Shown: positions 1 to 11,395, numbered from the stretch's first letter. The stretch: DNA of 64,000 nucleotides from an uncultured Bacilli bacterium (GCA_934096945.1 CAKOND010000006.1:1-64000); one strand, 5' to 3'. Numbers and translations are program-made. Notes: a model not told the origin generated them from the sequence alone.

Positions 1-33
1 GTTCTTACATCTATATTATAATACACTTTTTTT

Positions 34-74
34 AAAATTAAAAGACTGTTTTCAAAATTTCTTTGTCAACAGCC
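34..74 (-). terminator. Probable rho-independent terminator of rpoC
   Basis: On the minus strand the arms GGCTGTT (68-74) and AACAGTC (44-50) can pair, and a T-rich stretch (34-43) follows. A second perfect 8-bp hairpin (78-85 with 93-100) overlaps the rpoC stop codon. Confidence 0.55.
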
Positions 75-85
75 TGAGAAGATGC

Positions 86-3000
86 TTATTCAGCATCTTC
101 TGTTTCTTCTACTTCGTTTACAATTTCTTCAGTATCTTCGATAATGTCATCATTATCCATAAGTTTTTCTTCAAGTACTTCTTGAGCATCATCATCTAAA
201 ACTGCTTTTTCAAGTTCTATATCAATACTATTATAATCACTATAACCAGTACCTGCAGGTATTAGTTTACCAATAATAACGTTTTCTTTTAGACCTTGAA
301 GTCTATCAACTTTGCCATGAATAGCAGCATCAGTAAGTACTCTAGTTGTTTCTTGGAATGATGCAGCAGATAAGAATGAATCTGTTTCTAGTGAAGACTT
401 AGTAATACCAAGCATAATTGGATTACCTTTAGCAGGCGTTTTACCAGCCATAATAACTGGTTTATTACCTTCCGTAAAGTCTCTTAGAGATACTGCAAGA
501 CCTTCAACAAAGTCTGAATCTCCGCTATCCGTAATTCTTACCTTATTTATCATACGTTTACAAATAATTTCAATGTGTTTATCTGAAATGTCAACACCTT
601 GTAATTTATAAACTTTTTGTACTTCTTTCAAGATATATTCTTGTGCAGTAAGTGGGTCAGTTACAGCAAGTAATTCTTTTGGTGAAATAACACCTTCAGT
701 TAATTTATCTCCAGCTTCTACTTCATCACCTATAGCAACACGAAGTTTCATATTGTAGTTTGTAATGTGTTCATGACAACCAGCTTCATTTTCAATTGTG
801 ATTGTATGTTTACCATTGTTTTCTTCAATACCGATAACTTTACCAGCAACTTCCGCAATTGTAGCTTTTCCTTTTGGAATACGTGCTTCAAATAGTTCTT
901 CAACTCTTGGTAACCCTTGAGTAATATCATCACCAGATGCAACACCACCGGTATGGAATGTACGCATGGTAAGTTGGGTACCTGGTTCACCAATTGATTG
1001 AGCAGCCATAATACCAACAGCTTCACCTTTTTCAACTAAGTTACCAGTTGCAAGGTTACGTCCATAACATTTTTGACATACACCATTATTTGATTTACAT
1101 GTTAGAACACTTCTAATTTCAACCTTTTTAATACCAGCTTTAGTAATTTTAATGACAGCATTTTCATTAATCATTTCTCCAGCTTCAACAATAGTTTCTT
1201 TAGTTTCTGGATTAACAATTTTCTTAGATGCGTATCTACCTAAAATACGTTCAGCAAGTGGTTCAATAACTGAGTTATCTTTTTCATTAAGTAGGTCATA
1301 TACAACAAGCCCTTGATGAGTACCACAATCAAATTCTTTAACAATTATATCTTGAGCAACATCAACAAGTCTTCTTGTTAAGTATCCTGAGTCTGCAGTT
1401 CTTAAAGCAGTGTCGGCATCCCCTTTACGAGAACCGTGTGTTGATAAGAAGAATTCAGACACAGATAGACCTTCAATAAATGATGATGTAATTGGAATTT
1501 CTACAGTTGAACCATCTGGTTTTGCCATTAAACCACGCATACCAGCAAGTTGGGTAAAGTTTGAAATCTTACCACGAGCACCTGAGTTCATCATCATGAA
1601 TAATGGATTATCAAAATCATTTTCACTTATTGCTTTAAGTTCGTTCTTAACATCATCAGTTGCTTTAGTCCAAACTTCAATAACACTTTGATATCTTTCC
1701 CCATCAGTAATTAAACCTCTTTGATATTGTTTATTAATTTTGTCAACTTTAGCTTTAGCAGCTTCAATTATTTCACCCTTTTTTTCACTTCTTACAACAT
1801 CCGCAATAGATACTGTAATACCAGCAATAGTTGAATATTTGAAACCTAAATTCTTTAATTTATCAAGCATTATAGATGTTTCAGTTGTTTTATATCTTTT
1901 AAATACTTGAGCAATTAATTGACCTAAAGTTTTTTGAACAAATGGAGGAACTAATTCCATTTTAGCTATTTCTTCAGGAATATTTGAACCCATTGGTAAG
2001 AAATACTTATCTGGTGTAATTCCTTCAATATTAGCTTTAGTACCCTCTTCTACATATGGGAATGTATCAGGTAAAATTTCATTAAATTTTAATTTACCTA
2101 CGGTTGTAACTAAGTATTTATCTCTTTGTTCTTCAGTAAATAATTTATATTTAAATGAATTAACTGGAATAGCAATTCTTGTATGTAGAGTTATTTCTTT
2201 TCTTTCATATGCCATTAAAGCTTCATTAGGATCTTTATAAACATGTCCTTCATTTTCTTCTCCAGCATATTCAATAGTTAAATAACAGTTACCAAGTACC
2301 ATATCTTGTGATGGAGTAACAATTGGTTTTCCATCTTTTGGATTTAGGATATTATTAGCACTAAGCATTAATATTCTAGCTTCAGCTTTTGCTTCTTCAG
2401 AAAGCGGAATATGGATAGCCATTTGGTCACCATCGAAATCAGCATTAAATCCTGCACAAACTAGAGGATGCAATCTAATAGCCTTACCACCAACTAAAAC
2501 TGGTTCGAATGCTTGAATACCAAGTCTATGTAGTGTTGGAGCTCTGTTTAAAAGTACTGGATGTTCAGTAATTACATCTTCAACAATATCCCAGATTGAT
2601 TCATCACGGGAATCTATTAATTTTTTAGCACCTTTAATATTGTGAGCTAAACCTCTTTCAACGATACCATTAATTACATGTGGTTTAAATAGCTCAATAG
2701 CCATTTCTTTTGGAAGACCACATTGATGCATCTTAAGATTTGGGCCAACAACGATAACAGAACGACCAGAATAGTCAACTCTCTTACCAAGTAAGTTTTG
2801 ACGGAAACGTCCTTGTTTACCTTTTAACATACTAGATAAACTCTTAAGTGGTCTATTACTTGCTGCAGTAATACTTCTTCCTCTTCTACCATTATCAAAT
2901 AATGAGTCAACAGCTTCTTGAAGCATACGTTTTTCATTTTGAACAATAATAGTTGGAGCGCCTAATTCTAGTAATTTCTTTAAACGATTATTTCTATTGA

Positions 3001-3784
3001 TAATTCTACGATATAAGTCATTTAAATCACTTGTTGCAAATCTACCACCATCAAGTTGAATCATTGGTCTTAGTTCTGGTGGAATAACTGGAAGGACATC
3101 AAGTACCATCCATTCAGGTTTATTACCAGATTCTTGGAAAGCAACTAAGCAATCAAGTCTTTTAACAAGACGAATTCTCTTTTGGCCAGTTGTACCTTCA
3201 AGTTCTTTTCTTAAATCTTCAACTTCTTTATCAATATCAACTTGTTTTAATAATTCTTTAATAGCTTCAGCACCCATACCTACTTTGAAAGTATTTCCAT
3301 ACTTTTCATAATAAGCACGGTATTCCTTATCAGATAAAGTTTGTTTAACTTCTAGTGGTGCAGCACCTGGATCAATAACTACATAACTTACGAAATATAG
3401 TACTTCTTCAAGGTCCCTTGGTGACATGTCTAGGACAAGTCCCATTTTAGATGGAACTCCTTTAAAGAACCAAATGTGAGAACAAGGAGCAGCAAGTTCA
3501 ATGTGCCCCATTCTTTCTCTTCTTACCTTTGAACGGGTTACTTCAACACCGCAACGGTCACATATGATATTTTTATATCTTAATCTTTTATATTTACCAC
3601 ATGAACATTCAAAGTCTTTTGTTGGTCCAAATATCTTTTCACAGAATAATCCATCTCTTTCAGGTTTAAGGGTACGATAGTTTATAGTTTCAGGTTTTTT
3701 AACTTCACCATAAGACCATGCACGTATCTTTTCTGGTGATGCAATACTAACCTTTATACCTTTAAATTTACTAACATCTATCAT
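86..3784 (-). CDS. rpoC: DNA-directed RNA polymerase subunit beta'
   Basis: This is the catalytic beta' subunit of RNA polymerase, 1232 residues, a normal length for Bacilli. The N-terminal zinc site is visible as C60, C62, C75 and C78. The Mg-binding NADFDGD motif sits at residues 447-453. A second cysteine cluster lies towards the C-terminus ([14 protein letters not shown]). The last ~35 residues are very acidic. The ATG overlaps the rpoB stop by one base (TAATG), so the two genes are translationally coupled in one operon with the rsmC-like gene. Identification is certain from sequence similarity along the full length. Confidence 0.99.
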   Translation of the reverse strand: MIDVSKFKGIKVSIASPEKIRAWSYGEVKKPETINYRTLKPERDGLFCEKIFGPTKDFECSCGKYKRLRYKNIICDRCGVEVTRSKVRRERMGHIELAAPCSHIWFFKGVPSKMGLVLDMSPRDLEEVLYFVSYVVIDPGAAPLEVKQTLSDKEYRAYYEKYGNTFKVGMGAEAIKELLKQVDIDKEVEDLRKELEGTTGQKRIRLVKRLDCLVAFQESGNKPEWMVLDVLPVIPPELRPMIQLDGGRFATSDLNDLYRRIINRNNRLKKLLELGAPTIIVQNEKRMLQEAVDSLFDNGRRGRSITAASNRPLKSLSSMLKGKQGRFRQNLLGKRVDYSGRSVIVVGPNLKMHQCGLPKEMAIELFKPHVINGIVERGLAHNIKGAKKLIDSRDESIWDIVEDVITEHPVLLNRAPTLHRLGIQAFEPVLVGGKAIRLHPLVCAGFNADFDGDQMAIHIPLSEEAKAEARILMLSANNILNPKDGKPIVTPSQDMVLGNCYLTIEYAGEENEGHVYKDPNEALMAYERKEITLHTRIAIPVNSFKYKLFTEEQRDKYLVTTVGKLKFNEILPDTFPYVEEGTKANIEGITPDKYFLPMGSNIPEEIAKMELVPPFVQKTLGQLIAQVFKRYKTTETSIMLDKLKNLGFKYSTIAGITVSIADVVRSEKKGEIIEAAKAKVDKINKQYQRGLITDGERYQSVIEVWTKATDDVKNELKAISENDFDNPLFMMMNSGARGKISNFTQLAGMRGLMAKPDGSTVEIPITSSFIEGLSVSEFFLSTHGSRKGDADTALRTADSGYLTRRLVDVAQDIIVKEFDCGTHQGLVVYDLLNEKDNSVIEPLAERILGRYASKKIVNPETKETIVEAGEMINENAVIKITKAGIKKVEIRSVLTCKSNNGVCQKCYGRNLATGNLVEKGEAVGIMAAQSIGEPGTQLTMRTFHTGGVASGDDITQGLPRVEELFEARIPKGKATIAEVAGKVIGIEENNGKHTITIENEAGCHEHITNYNMKLRVAIGDEVEAGDKLTEGVISPKELLAVTDPLTAQEYILKEVQKVYKLQGVDISDKHIEIICKRMINKVRITDSGDSDFVEGLAVSLRDFTEGNKPVIMAGKTPAKGNPIMLGITKSSLETDSFLSAASFQETTRVLTDAAIHGKVDRLQGLKENVIIGKLIPAGTGYSDYNSIDIELEKAVLDDDAQEVLEEKLMDNDDIIEDTEEIVNEVEETEDAE

Positions 3785-6700
3785 TATTCTTCACCTTCCC
3801 CATCATCTTGGATATCTTCTTCGATATCACCTGGAAATTCTAAATCATCTAAATTTTCTTCATCTTCGAAGCCATCATCTTCAAAGTCATCAATATTATT
3901 ATCAATTTCATCATTTTTATTAAGTTCATTTGTTGTAACATCTATTTCATTAATACTAAATGCTTCATTATCATCTTCGTCTTCTTCAATATCTTTGAAT
4001 TCTACAACATTATCATCATTATCAATTACTTGAACATCTAATGCAAGTGCTTGGAATTCTTTAACTAGAACACGGAAACTTTCTGGAACACCAGCTTGGT
4101 CAATTGTTTTACCTTTAACTAGTGATTCATAAACTTTAACACGACCAGTAATATCATCGGCTTTAACAGTTAAAATTTCTTGTAAGACATGTGATGCACC
4201 ATAAGCATATAGTGCCCAAACTTCCATTTCTCCGAAACGTTGTCCACCAAATTGAGCTTTACCACCTAAAGGTTGTTGAGTAACAAGTGAATAAGGTCCT
4301 GTTGCTCTAGCATGAAGTTTATCATCAACCATGTGGTGTAATTTAACCATGTACATAACACCAACATTAATTCTATGGTCAAATGGTTCTCCAGTACGTC
4401 CATCATGTAAAACAACTTTACCATCTGGAGCCATACCAGCTTCTTTCATTTCTTCAGAAATATCATCCCATGTTGCACTATCAAATACTGGAGTTGCATA
4501 ATGAACACCTAATTTTTTACCAGCCATACCTAAATGTAATTCTAAGATTTGTCCGATATTCATACGAGATGGAACACCTAATGGATTAAGCATTACATCT
4601 ACTGGTTTACCGTTTGGTAAGAATGGCATATCTTCTTCTGGAAGTATAAGAGAAATAACCCCTTTATTACCATGACGACCTGACATTTTATCTCCTACTT
4701 GGATTTTACGTTTTTGAATAATATATACTCTGATAATTTTTGAAACACCAGCAGGTAGTTCATCGCTATTTTCTTTAGTATAAACCTTAACATCATGAAC
4801 GATGCCACCAGCACCATGTTCTACGCGCAAAGATGTATCTCTAACTTCACGAGTTTTTTCACCAAATATTGCATGTAATAGTTTTTCTTCTGAAGTAAGT
4901 TCTTGCATTCCTTTTGGTGTTACCTTACCAACTAGAATATCTCCATCTCTAACTTCAGTACCAATTCTTACAATACCATTTTTATCTAGGTTCTTACGAG
5001 CGTCTTCTCCAACATTTGGAATATCTCTTGTAATTTCTTCTGGTCCTAGTTTAGTATCACGACAATCAATATCGTAATGTGATATATGAAGTGATGTGTA
5101 AACATCATCTTTTACCAATCTTTCATTTAATATAACAGCATCTTCGTAGTTATAACCTTCAAATGTCATGAATGCAACAGTTAAGTTTTTACCAAGTGCT
5201 AGTTCACCCATATCAGTAGATGGGCCATCAGCAATAACTTGACCGCGTTTAATAGCATCCCCAGCTTTAACAATTGGGTGATGGTTAATACAACTTGATG
5301 CATTACTTCTTTCGTAATTTGCTAAATGATATGTATCTTTACCACCAGCAGTTTTAACTATAATTTTTAAGCCATCAGCATATTCAACTACACCATCTGC
5401 TTTAGCAACAATAGTTGAACCTGAATCTCTTGCAGCAATGCATTCAACACCAGTACCAACAATTGGAGCTTCACAAGTAAGTAGTGGAACTGCTTGACGT
5501 TGCATGTTAGCACCCATCAAAGTTCTGTGAGCATCATCAAATTCCAAAAATGGAATACAACTTGTTGTAATTGCAACAACTTGACTTGGAGCAACATCGA
5601 CATAATCTATTTTTTCACGTTTTACATAAATGGTATCGCCATTAAAACGAGCTACTACTTCATCATCAATGATTCTATCATTTTCATCAAGTTTTACAGC
5701 AGCTTGACTAATTGCATGGCCCTTTTCTTCATCAGCAGTTAAATAAACTACTTCGTCAGTAACAACACCATCAACAACTTTATGATATGGAGTCATTATA
5801 AATCCATAATCATTAATCTTAGCATAACCTGCAAGTGATGTAATAAGCCCGATGTTTTGTCCTTCTGGTGATTCAATCGGACAAATACGACCGTAGTGTG
5901 ATGCATTAACGTCACGAACATCCATACCAGCACGTTCACGAGATAGACCGCCTGGTCCTAGACTTGATAAACGTCTTTTATCAGTAAGTTCAGCTATTGG
6001 GTTAATTTGATCCATGAATTTTGATAATTGTGAAGAACCAAAAAACTCTTTTAATGCAGCTGTAACTGGTCTAATATTAATTAATGTTTTAGGGGTTACA
6101 GTATCTAGTTCTTGAGTAGTCATTCTTTCACGAATAACTCTTTCCATTCTAGCCATACCAATTCTAAATTGATTTTGGATAAGTTCACCAACTTGACGTA
6201 CACGACGATTTCCTAAGTTATCGATTTCATCATCAGAGCCAATATTTTCATGTAATCCAATATAATAACTTAAAGATGCATAAATATCTGGAATTGTTAA
6301 ACGTTTAGTATCTATACTTTGATCAACACCAATAATGTTGATTGTTTTCTTTTCATCCATTGGATCTACAACTTTAACAATTTGCGCAGTTTTATAATCA
6401 TCTAATTCTTCATTTATTAGAATTTCTTTAACATTTAAGCCATTTTCAAAATATGGTTTTAATTTTTCAAGTAATTCCTTTGTTAAAACATCTCCAGCTT
6501 TAGCTAATGTTTTATTGTCAGCTATTAAACTTTCTGCAAGTGTTAAGCCTTCAAGTCTGTCCATTACATTTAATTTTTTATTAAATTTATAACGTCCTAC
6601 TTTAGCTAAATCATAACGGAATCTATCAAAGAATCTTGTAATTAATTGGTTCTTTGATGAATCAAGTGTTGCTGGTTCACCAGGTCTTAATTTTTCATAA

Positions 6701-7407
6701 ATTTCAATTAAAGCTTCATCAGTGTTGTTAGTTGAATCTTTTTCCAAGGTATTTTTAATAAAGTCATTGTCTCCAAATACACTTATAATATCTTCATCGC
6801 TGGATAAACCTAAAGCTCTTAAAAATGTTGTTACAGTTACTTTTCTAGTTCTGTCTATTCTGACATATAAAACATCCCTAGCATCTGTTTCATATTCTAG
6901 CCAAGTCCCTTTGTTAGGAATTAGTTCTCCACCTAGTATGTGACGTCCATTTTTATCTATTTCTTTTTTGAAATATACGCTTGGACTACGAACTAATTGT
7001 GATACAATTACACGTTCTGCTCCATTTATGATAAATGTTCCTGCATCTGTCATAAGTGGCATGTCTCCAAGGAAGATTGTTTGTTCTTTTACTTCACCAG
7101 TTTCATGAATAAAAAGACGTGCTTCAACCTTTAATGGAGCGGCATAATTTACCATTCTTTCTTTTGCTTCTTTGATTGAATATCTTGGTTCATCAAAATA
7201 ATAATCACCAAATTCTAGTGAAATATTGCCAGTAAAGCTTTCAACTGGGAATAGATCCTCAAATATTTCTTTAATACCTGTTTCTAAGAATTCTTTGTAT
7301 GATTTTTTTTGAACTTCCAATAAATCATTCAATTCTAAAACGTTTTTCGTTTTCGAAAAACTTCTTCTTTCACGATAGTCACCAAATTTTTTAACTTTAT
7401 AAGCCAC
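3784..7407 (-). CDS. rpoB: DNA-directed RNA polymerase subunit beta
   Basis: This is the beta subunit of RNA polymerase, 1207 residues, starting at a GTG (7405-7407) behind a GGGGTGA ribosome site. The rifampicin-binding cluster is at residues 457-487. It differs from the sensitive E. coli pattern at two key places: K463 (E. coli Q513) and D476 (E. coli H526). The C-terminal ~70 residues form a long Asp/Glu-rich tail beyond the conserved core. The gene has its own consensus promoter at 7487-7515 in addition to read-through from upstream. It overlaps rpoC by one base. Confidence 0.99.
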   Translation of the reverse strand: MAYKVKKFGDYRERRSFSKTKNVLELNDLLEVQKKSYKEFLETGIKEIFEDLFPVESFTGNISLEFGDYYFDEPRYSIKEAKERMVNYAAPLKVEARLFIHETGEVKEQTIFLGDMPLMTDAGTFIINGAERVIVSQLVRSPSVYFKKEIDKNGRHILGGELIPNKGTWLEYETDARDVLYVRIDRTRKVTVTTFLRALGLSSDEDIISVFGDNDFIKNTLEKDSTNNTDEALIEIYEKLRPGEPATLDSSKNQLITRFFDRFRYDLAKVGRYKFNKKLNVMDRLEGLTLAESLIADNKTLAKAGDVLTKELLEKLKPYFENGLNVKEILINEELDDYKTAQIVKVVDPMDEKKTINIIGVDQSIDTKRLTIPDIYASLSYYIGLHENIGSDDEIDNLGNRRVRQVGELIQNQFRIGMARMERVIRERMTTQELDTVTPKTLINIRPVTAALKEFFGSSQLSKFMDQINPIAELTDKRRLSSLGPGGLSRERAGMDVRDVNASHYGRICPIESPEGQNIGLITSLAGYAKINDYGFIMTPYHKVVDGVVTDEVVYLTADEEKGHAISQAAVKLDENDRIIDDEVVARFNGDTIYVKREKIDYVDVAPSQVVAITTSCIPFLEFDDAHRTLMGANMQRQAVPLLTCEAPIVGTGVECIAARDSGSTIVAKADGVVEYADGLKIIVKTAGGKDTYHLANYERSNASSCINHHPIVKAGDAIKRGQVIADGPSTDMGELALGKNLTVAFMTFEGYNYEDAVILNERLVKDDVYTSLHISHYDIDCRDTKLGPEEITRDIPNVGEDARKNLDKNGIVRIGTEVRDGDILVGKVTPKGMQELTSEEKLLHAIFGEKTREVRDTSLRVEHGAGGIVHDVKVYTKENSDELPAGVSKIIRVYIIQKRKIQVGDKMSGRHGNKGVISLILPEEDMPFLPNGKPVDVMLNPLGVPSRMNIGQILELHLGMAGKKLGVHYATPVFDSATWDDISEEMKEAGMAPDGKVVLHDGRTGEPFDHRINVGVMYMVKLHHMVDDKLHARATGPYSLVTQQPLGGKAQFGGQRFGEMEVWALYAYGASHVLQEILTVKADDITGRVKVYESLVKGKTIDQAGVPESFRVLVKEFQALALDVQVIDNDDNVVEFKDIEEDEDDNEAFSINEIDVTTNELNKNDEIDNNIDDFEDDGFEDEENLDDLEFPGDIEEDIQDDGEGEE

Positions 7408-7486
7408 GATATCACCCCATACACAATTTTTTAAGACTATTTTTTCTTCGTTTTTATTTAAAAAATAAATACGCCACCAATTTAAA

Positions 7487-7515
7487 ATTGTAAAGCCAAA
7501 ATGTTAATTTGTCAA
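7487..7515 (-). promoter_or_regulatory. Promoter of rpoB-rpoC
   Basis: Minus-strand TTGACA (7510-7515), a 17-bp spacer and TACAAT (7487-7492). The -35 box overlaps the stop codon of the upstream methyltransferase gene. The predicted leader to the rpoB GTG is about 75 nt. Similarity to the sigma-A consensus is very good; activity is inferred. Confidence 0.8.
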
Positions 7516-8111
7516 TCTATTTTTGCTTTAAAAACATAAAAACCTTTACTTTTTGCCAAAACTTCAACATTATAACACTCTTTTAAAAGTTTTTCTACTG
7601 ATTTAGCCCCTTGGTCTTTATTTATGACAAACCATAATTCGCCACTTTTCAAAAGATGATTTTTAGCTCCTTTCAGTATTTCTAATACAATATTTTTTCC
7701 TGCTCTAATCGGTGGATTAGTTATTATATATTCATATTTATTTTTTACACATTCATAAACATTACTTTCGTATGCTTTTCCTTTTACTTCATTTAACTTT
7801 ATATTTCTTTCACATAAATGAAGCGCTCTTTTATTTATATCTACTAATTCTATATTTATATCTAATATTTTGCCCGCTACAATTCCTAGAAATCCATAAC
7901 CACATCCAACGTCTAGAATAGTTTCATCTTTTTTTATTTCTTTATGATTCTTTATGAATGTTTCAATTAACAATTTCGATGCATAATCTATTTTATTTTT
8001 GGCAAAAACGCCATTGTCACTAAAAAACTCAAATGGTGTGTTATCATAATTGTATGTAAGTGTTCTTATCTCACTTTTTAAATTTGCATTGTTTGTAAAA
8101 TAATGTTCCAA
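7512..8111 (-). CDS. ybxB: RsmC/YbxB-type class I SAM-dependent methyltransferase
   Basis: Predicted rRNA guanine-N2 methyltransferase of the RsmC/YbxB family, about 199 residues. The SAM-binding motif DVGCGYGFLG and the catalytic NPPIRAG motif (NPPxR type) are visible. In Bacilli this gene commonly lies directly before rpoB, as here. An ATG at 8144 is in frame, but it overlaps the -10 box of the gene's own promoter (8143-8148). The TTG at 8109-8111 is preferred: it has an AAGGGG ribosome site about 9 bases upstream and gives the family-like N-terminus (M)EHYF. The exact methylated base cannot be told from sequence. Confidence 0.9.
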   Translation of the reverse strand: MEHYFTNNANLKSEIRTLTYNYDNTPFEFFSDNGVFAKNKIDYASKLLIETFIKNHKEIKKDETILDVGCGYGFLGIVAGKILDINIELVDINKRALHLCERNIKLNEVKGKAYESNVYECVKNKYEYIITNPPIRAGKNIVLEILKGAKNHLLKSGELWFVINKDQGAKSVEKLLKECYNVEVLAKSKGFYVFKAKID

Positions 8112-8142
8112 AGGCTCTTTCCCCTTTTCTCGGTATAAAATC

Positions 8143-8172
8143 ATTATACTATAAAAACTTGCACTTCGTCAA
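8143..8172 (-). promoter_or_regulatory. Promoter of the ybxB-rpoB-rpoC operon
   Basis: Minus-strand TTGACG (8167-8172), an 18-bp spacer and TATAAT (8143-8148). The -35 box lies inside the loop of the terminator hairpin of the preceding gene. The -10 box overlaps the first in-frame ATG, which supports the downstream TTG start at 8111. Confidence 0.75.
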
Positions 8173-8190
8173 TTGTTTTGTGCAAGTTTT
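8154..8190 (-). terminator. Rho-independent terminator of the OB-fold protein gene
   Basis: Perfect 11-bp arms, AAAACTTGCAC and GTGCAAGTTTT (8180-8190 and 8154-8164), with a 15-base loop and a T run on the minus strand. The loop contains the -35 hexamer of the next operon. Confidence 0.75.
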
Positions 8191-8209
8191 CTTAAAAAGT
8201 TTTAGCCAC

Positions 8210-9253
8210 TTAATCTAATTCTAATTCACAAATTGTGCTATCAACTTTATTTTTTTGATTAGCTACAATTGTTTTACCATTTATGCATTCAATTAAATCA
8301 AACTTTTCTAATTTATATTTCTTAGCTATCTCTATATCGTCTTTATCTTTGAAAACTTCAAACTCTTTATCTTTTGTCAGTTCATTAAAATTGAATCTAT
8401 TATCTGTTATAGCATAACTAAGTTCATAGATATTATCAGAATCATATTTTATATTAACGGAATTTAACCCATAGTAGTAATAATTTTTTTCCTTAACTAA
8501 ATTACTTAATTTATTATTATCACCAGATATTATTTCAAAACTATAGTTATCGTAAATATCACTTGCTACTAATTTTGCAAATGTTAAGGTAATTTTACCA
8601 TCTTTAAGGCTTTCAACTTTGCCATAGACGTCAATATAGTCATAGATTCGAAATTTACTTAAGTCTTCTTCAATATTTACCACTAAAATATTATTTAAAT
8701 TGAAATTTACATATCCATTTAATGTATTTTTGCTTTGAGTAAATGATGCTAATTCTATATTTTCATTACCAGTTATTTTACTTATTTTACCATGAATATG
8801 TACAAACTTATGATGATATTTTTTATATGAAGCTTCGGCATCTTGCATAAAACTATTTATATTGATACTTTCAAGCAAATTATCCTCACAAACATAGTTT
8901 TTAGTGTATCCATAGTCCAAGATTAAATCTCCATTGCAATCATAAACTCTATAGAAAAAACTATTATATGTTTTCATAGAACTACTGCTTTTAATGGCAT
9001 AACTAAATACTGGTACTCTTTTTAAGGTATAAAAAAGTAAAGTGTCTATACCATAAGTAAATACGAGCATGAATAAAGGCACTAAAATAATGTAGAAAAT
9101 ATTTCTTTTTTTCTTTAAACAAAGACTTATAGTTACTATAATAATACCTATTAGTAAACTTATAATTCTAAATAATGAAGATGTATTTATTAAAAATGGC
9201 ACTATCATAAGTGTTAGGCCTACTCCAAGTAACATAATATATCTTTTTTTCAT
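8210..9253 (-). CDS. Membrane-anchored protein with OB-fold (tRNA_anti-like) domain
   Basis: Unknown function, 347 residues from the preferred start. The N-terminal third holds several hydrophobic segments (about residues 5-70), suggesting a membrane anchor. A soluble region follows with the look of an OB-fold tRNA_anti-like domain (pattern around VHIHGKISKITG and YIDVYGKVESLKDGKITL). An in-frame TTG at 9289 extends the frame by 12 codons, but the ATG at 9253 has a good AAGAGG ribosome site and is preferred; a TATAAT box at 9278-9283 overlaps the longer version. It occupies the place upstream of ybxB-rpoBC where rplJL is often found. Confidence 0.7.
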   Translation of the reverse strand: MKKRYIMLLGVGLTLMIVPFLINTSSLFRIISLLIGIIIVTISLCLKKKRNIFYIILVPLFMLVFTYGIDTLLFYTLKRVPVFSYAIKSSSSMKTYNSFFYRVYDCNGDLILDYGYTKNYVCEDNLLESININSFMQDAEASYKKYHHKFVHIHGKISKITGNENIELASFTQSKNTLNGYVNFNLNNILVVNIEEDLSKFRIYDYIDVYGKVESLKDGKITLTFAKLVASDIYDNYSFEIISGDNNKLSNLVKEKNYYYYGLNSVNIKYDSDNIYELSYAITDNRFNFNELTKDKEFEVFKDKDDIEIAKKYKLEKFDLIECINGKTIVANQKNKVDSTICELELD

Positions 9254-9296
9254 ATTTACGCCTCTTTTCTTATTTATATTATATCCCAATTTGAAC

Positions 9297-9326
9297 AGAA
9301 AAAAAAGTTGAATTTAATCAACTTTT
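9297..9326 (-). terminator. Terminator of the HU gene
   Basis: Minus-strand hairpin with 9-bp arms AAAAGTTGA and TCAACTTTT (9303-9311, 9318-9326) followed by a run of T. Confidence 0.75.
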
Positions 9327-9336
9327 CATTTTTTTA

Positions 9337-9609
9337 CTAATTTAAAGCGTCTTTTAATTTGCTTCCAGCTTTAAATGAAGCAACTGTCTTAGCAGGAATT
9401 TTGATAGCTTCTTTAGTAAGTGGATTGATTCCTTCTCTAGCAGCTCTTTTTTTAGCACTGAATGTACCGAAACCAACTAAAGTAACCTTTCCATCTTTTT
9501 TTAATCCAGCAGTAATACCTGCAATTGTAGCATCAAGAGCACGAGCAGCATCAGCTTTAGAAAGTCCAGCTTCTTTTGCAATTAATTCTACTAATTCTGT
9601 TTTAGACAT
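9337..9609 (-). CDS. hup: DNA-binding protein HU
   Basis: Histone-like nucleoid protein, 90 residues, the typical length. The HU signature around GFGTFSAKKRAAR (residues 46-58) and the DNA-binding arm with IPAKTVASFKAG near the C-terminus are present. It acts as a dimer that bends DNA. A strong GGGAGG ribosome site precedes the ATG. It is a monocistronic unit closed by a hairpin terminator. A short imperfect palindrome (AGGACAATGTTCCT, about 9642-9655) lies upstream and might be regulatory. Confidence 0.98.
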   Translation of the reverse strand: MSKTELVELIAKEAGLSKADAARALDATIAGITAGLKKDGKVTLVGFGTFSAKKRAAREGINPLTKEAIKIPAKTVASFKAGSKLKDALN

Positions 9610-9761
9610 ATTTAATTACCTCCCTATTATCTAAAATATTTCGTAGGAACATTGTCCTTACATATTAAGCCTACCAAAAAAACTAAGTAAAATCAATAAC
9701 AAATTGCAATATTTTTTATATTTTGAGTATTTTTTTATGATTTTTACAAGATTTTGACATT

Positions 9762-10637
9762 TTAAGGGATAAATGGATGTCTTAAAGATCCATTATTTGT
9801 CCTTTCTAAATAGGAAACTTCACATTCTATTTCTGGTTTAATGTAGACAATTTCTTTATCTTTTATTTCTAAAATTGGTTTTATAGCTTTTTCGTTCATT
9901 ATTTTATTGGCCAAACTTCTTTTTTTACCTATACATACTTTGCCAACATATTTAAGTTTACCTTTTAAATATTCACCTAGTATTAAACTTATTACATAAC
10001 TATTTTCCTTATTTATGAAGCCCAGTACTATAAACTTGCCTTTTTGATAATTTTTTATTTTTACCCAGTCATTGCTACGTTCGTTAACGTGGTATTTACT
10101 ATTTATTTTTTTGGCAACAATACCTTCCATATTCATTTTTTTAACAATATCAAATAGCTTTTTACCATCCCTTTTTATGTATGCACTTTTTATAAATACA
10201 TCGCTATCTTTATATTTATCTAAAATTTCTTTTCTTTTTATAAGACTTAAATCTGTTAAATTTCTTTCTTCATAAAGAATATCAAAACAAATAAATATTA
10301 CAGGATTAGTTTTGCTTAAATAATTAATTGTTTTTTTATTTTTCAAATGTATTCTTTTTTGTAGCTTGGAAAAAGAAACTTTACCATTTTCAAACATAAT
10401 TATCTCGCCATCAAAAATGGTTTTATTTTTAACTATTTTGTTTAAAGTTTTAAGTTCTGGAAACATTTCAGTTATATCAATTCCATACCTGTTTTTTATT
10501 ATAACTTCATTTTCACTTACAAAAACTAAACTGCGGATGCCATCGTATTTTATTTCATAAAGATATTCGTCACTACAAAATGTTTTTTCTACTTCATCAA
10601 GAAGCATCGGGGCAAATTTTTCATTCCAGAGGTTCAT
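9762..10637 (-). CDS. ligD: ATP-dependent DNA ligase, LigD ligase-domain type
   Basis: Stand-alone ATP-dependent DNA ligase of 291 residues for non-homologous end joining. The adenylation motif is KYDGIR with K30 as the predicted AMP-accepting lysine. Motif III-like FDGEIIMF, motif IV EGIVAKK and motif V DWVKIK follow. A short OB-fold-like C-terminus completes it. There is no polymerase or nuclease domain, unlike mycobacterial LigD, but like several Bacillota ligases. Its ATG overlaps the ku stop by 4 bases, so Ku and ligase are coupled. Symbol given by domain similarity only. Confidence 0.9.
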   Translation of the reverse strand: MNLWNEKFAPMLLDEVEKTFCSDEYLYEIKYDGIRSLVFVSENEVIIKNRYGIDITEMFPELKTLNKIVKNKTIFDGEIIMFENGKVSFSKLQKRIHLKNKKTINYLSKTNPVIFICFDILYEERNLTDLSLIKRKEILDKYKDSDVFIKSAYIKRDGKKLFDIVKKMNMEGIVAKKINSKYHVNERSNDWVKIKNYQKGKFIVLGFINKENSYVISLILGEYLKGKLKYVGKVCIGKKRSLANKIMNEKAIKPILEIKDKEIVYIKPEIECEVSYLERTNNGSLRHPFIP

Positions 10638-11395
10638 TTTTTCTCCTTTAGGCTTTTTTCTAGGGCTTTCATTAAGTCGTTTATTTGTTTTTTATTAGTA
10701 TTTTTAGTTTTTGTAATTTTTTTACCATCTAATTTGGTATCAATGGCTTTTTTAATGTTATCTTGATATTCATCTTTGTACTTGTTTGGTTCAAACTTGC
10801 CTTCCATGCTATCAATTAGTTTGACTGCTAATTCTAGTTCTTTGCTAGTTATCTTAGTTTCTATATCTTTATTAGGTATTCTGATTTCTTCTTCAAAATA
10901 AAGAGTTGTTAGTATTATGCCGTTTGGAACAAGTTTTAAAATTCCATAATAAAATTTAGGCCCAATCACAGTCTTAATTAGGGCAACTTTCTTTGTTTTT
11001 TTCATAGCTTCATAAAATAAATTGTACGCTTTTGATTTTTTTTCAGTATTTAAAAAATAGCTTTTTTCAAAGTACCAGGGTGGTACACTTCCTTCTTTTA
11101 TAAAGGATATAACTTCGATTTCTTTTTCATTATTTGGTTTTAAACTATCTAATTCTTCTTTACTAAATAAAAGATAGTTATCTTTTTCAAATTGATAACC
11201 TTTTATGATGTCAGTTTCTTTTAAATCTTTTTTGCAATGAGAACAATATTTAATGTATTTTACTCTGTTTAAACATTTTTTATGTAATTGATTAAATGAT
11301 GCATCATTATTTTTAATGATGGGATTTAGTAACACAGGAATGTTAACCAGTGCAAAAGAAATACTAGAATGTATGTTGGGCATAACCATCACCAT
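10634..11395 (-). CDS. ku: Ku protein (NHEJ end-binding)
   Basis: Bacterial Ku homodimer subunit, 253 residues, the first gene of the end-joining pair. The N-terminus shows the Ku beta-barrel pattern (SISFALVNIPVLLNP) followed by the two-cysteine YCSHCKK segment. The C-terminus is lysine-rich, as is usual for Ku that binds DNA and recruits the ligase. The start is ambiguous: three ATGs occur within five codons (MVMVMP), and the third may be the real one. Its upstream boundary is the typA 3'-end copy at 11449-11524. Confidence 0.92.
   Translation of the reverse strand: MVMVMPNIHSSISFALVNIPVLLNPIIKNNDASFNQLHKKCLNRVKYIKYCSHCKKDLKETDIIKGYQFEKDNYLLFSKEELDSLKPNNEKEIEVISFIKEGSVPPWYFEKSYFLNTEKKSKAYNLFYEAMKKTKKVALIKTVIGPKFYYGILKLVPNGIILTTLYFEEEIRIPNKDIETKITSKELELAVKLIDSMEGKFEPNKYKDEYQDNIKKAIDTKLDGKKITKTKNTNKKQINDLMKALEKSLKEKK

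Noticed and set aside
1410..1691. Long antisense open frames inside rpoC, rpoB and other genes
   Set aside because: They lie wholly within certain genes on the other strand, have no ribosome sites, and encode no recognisable families.
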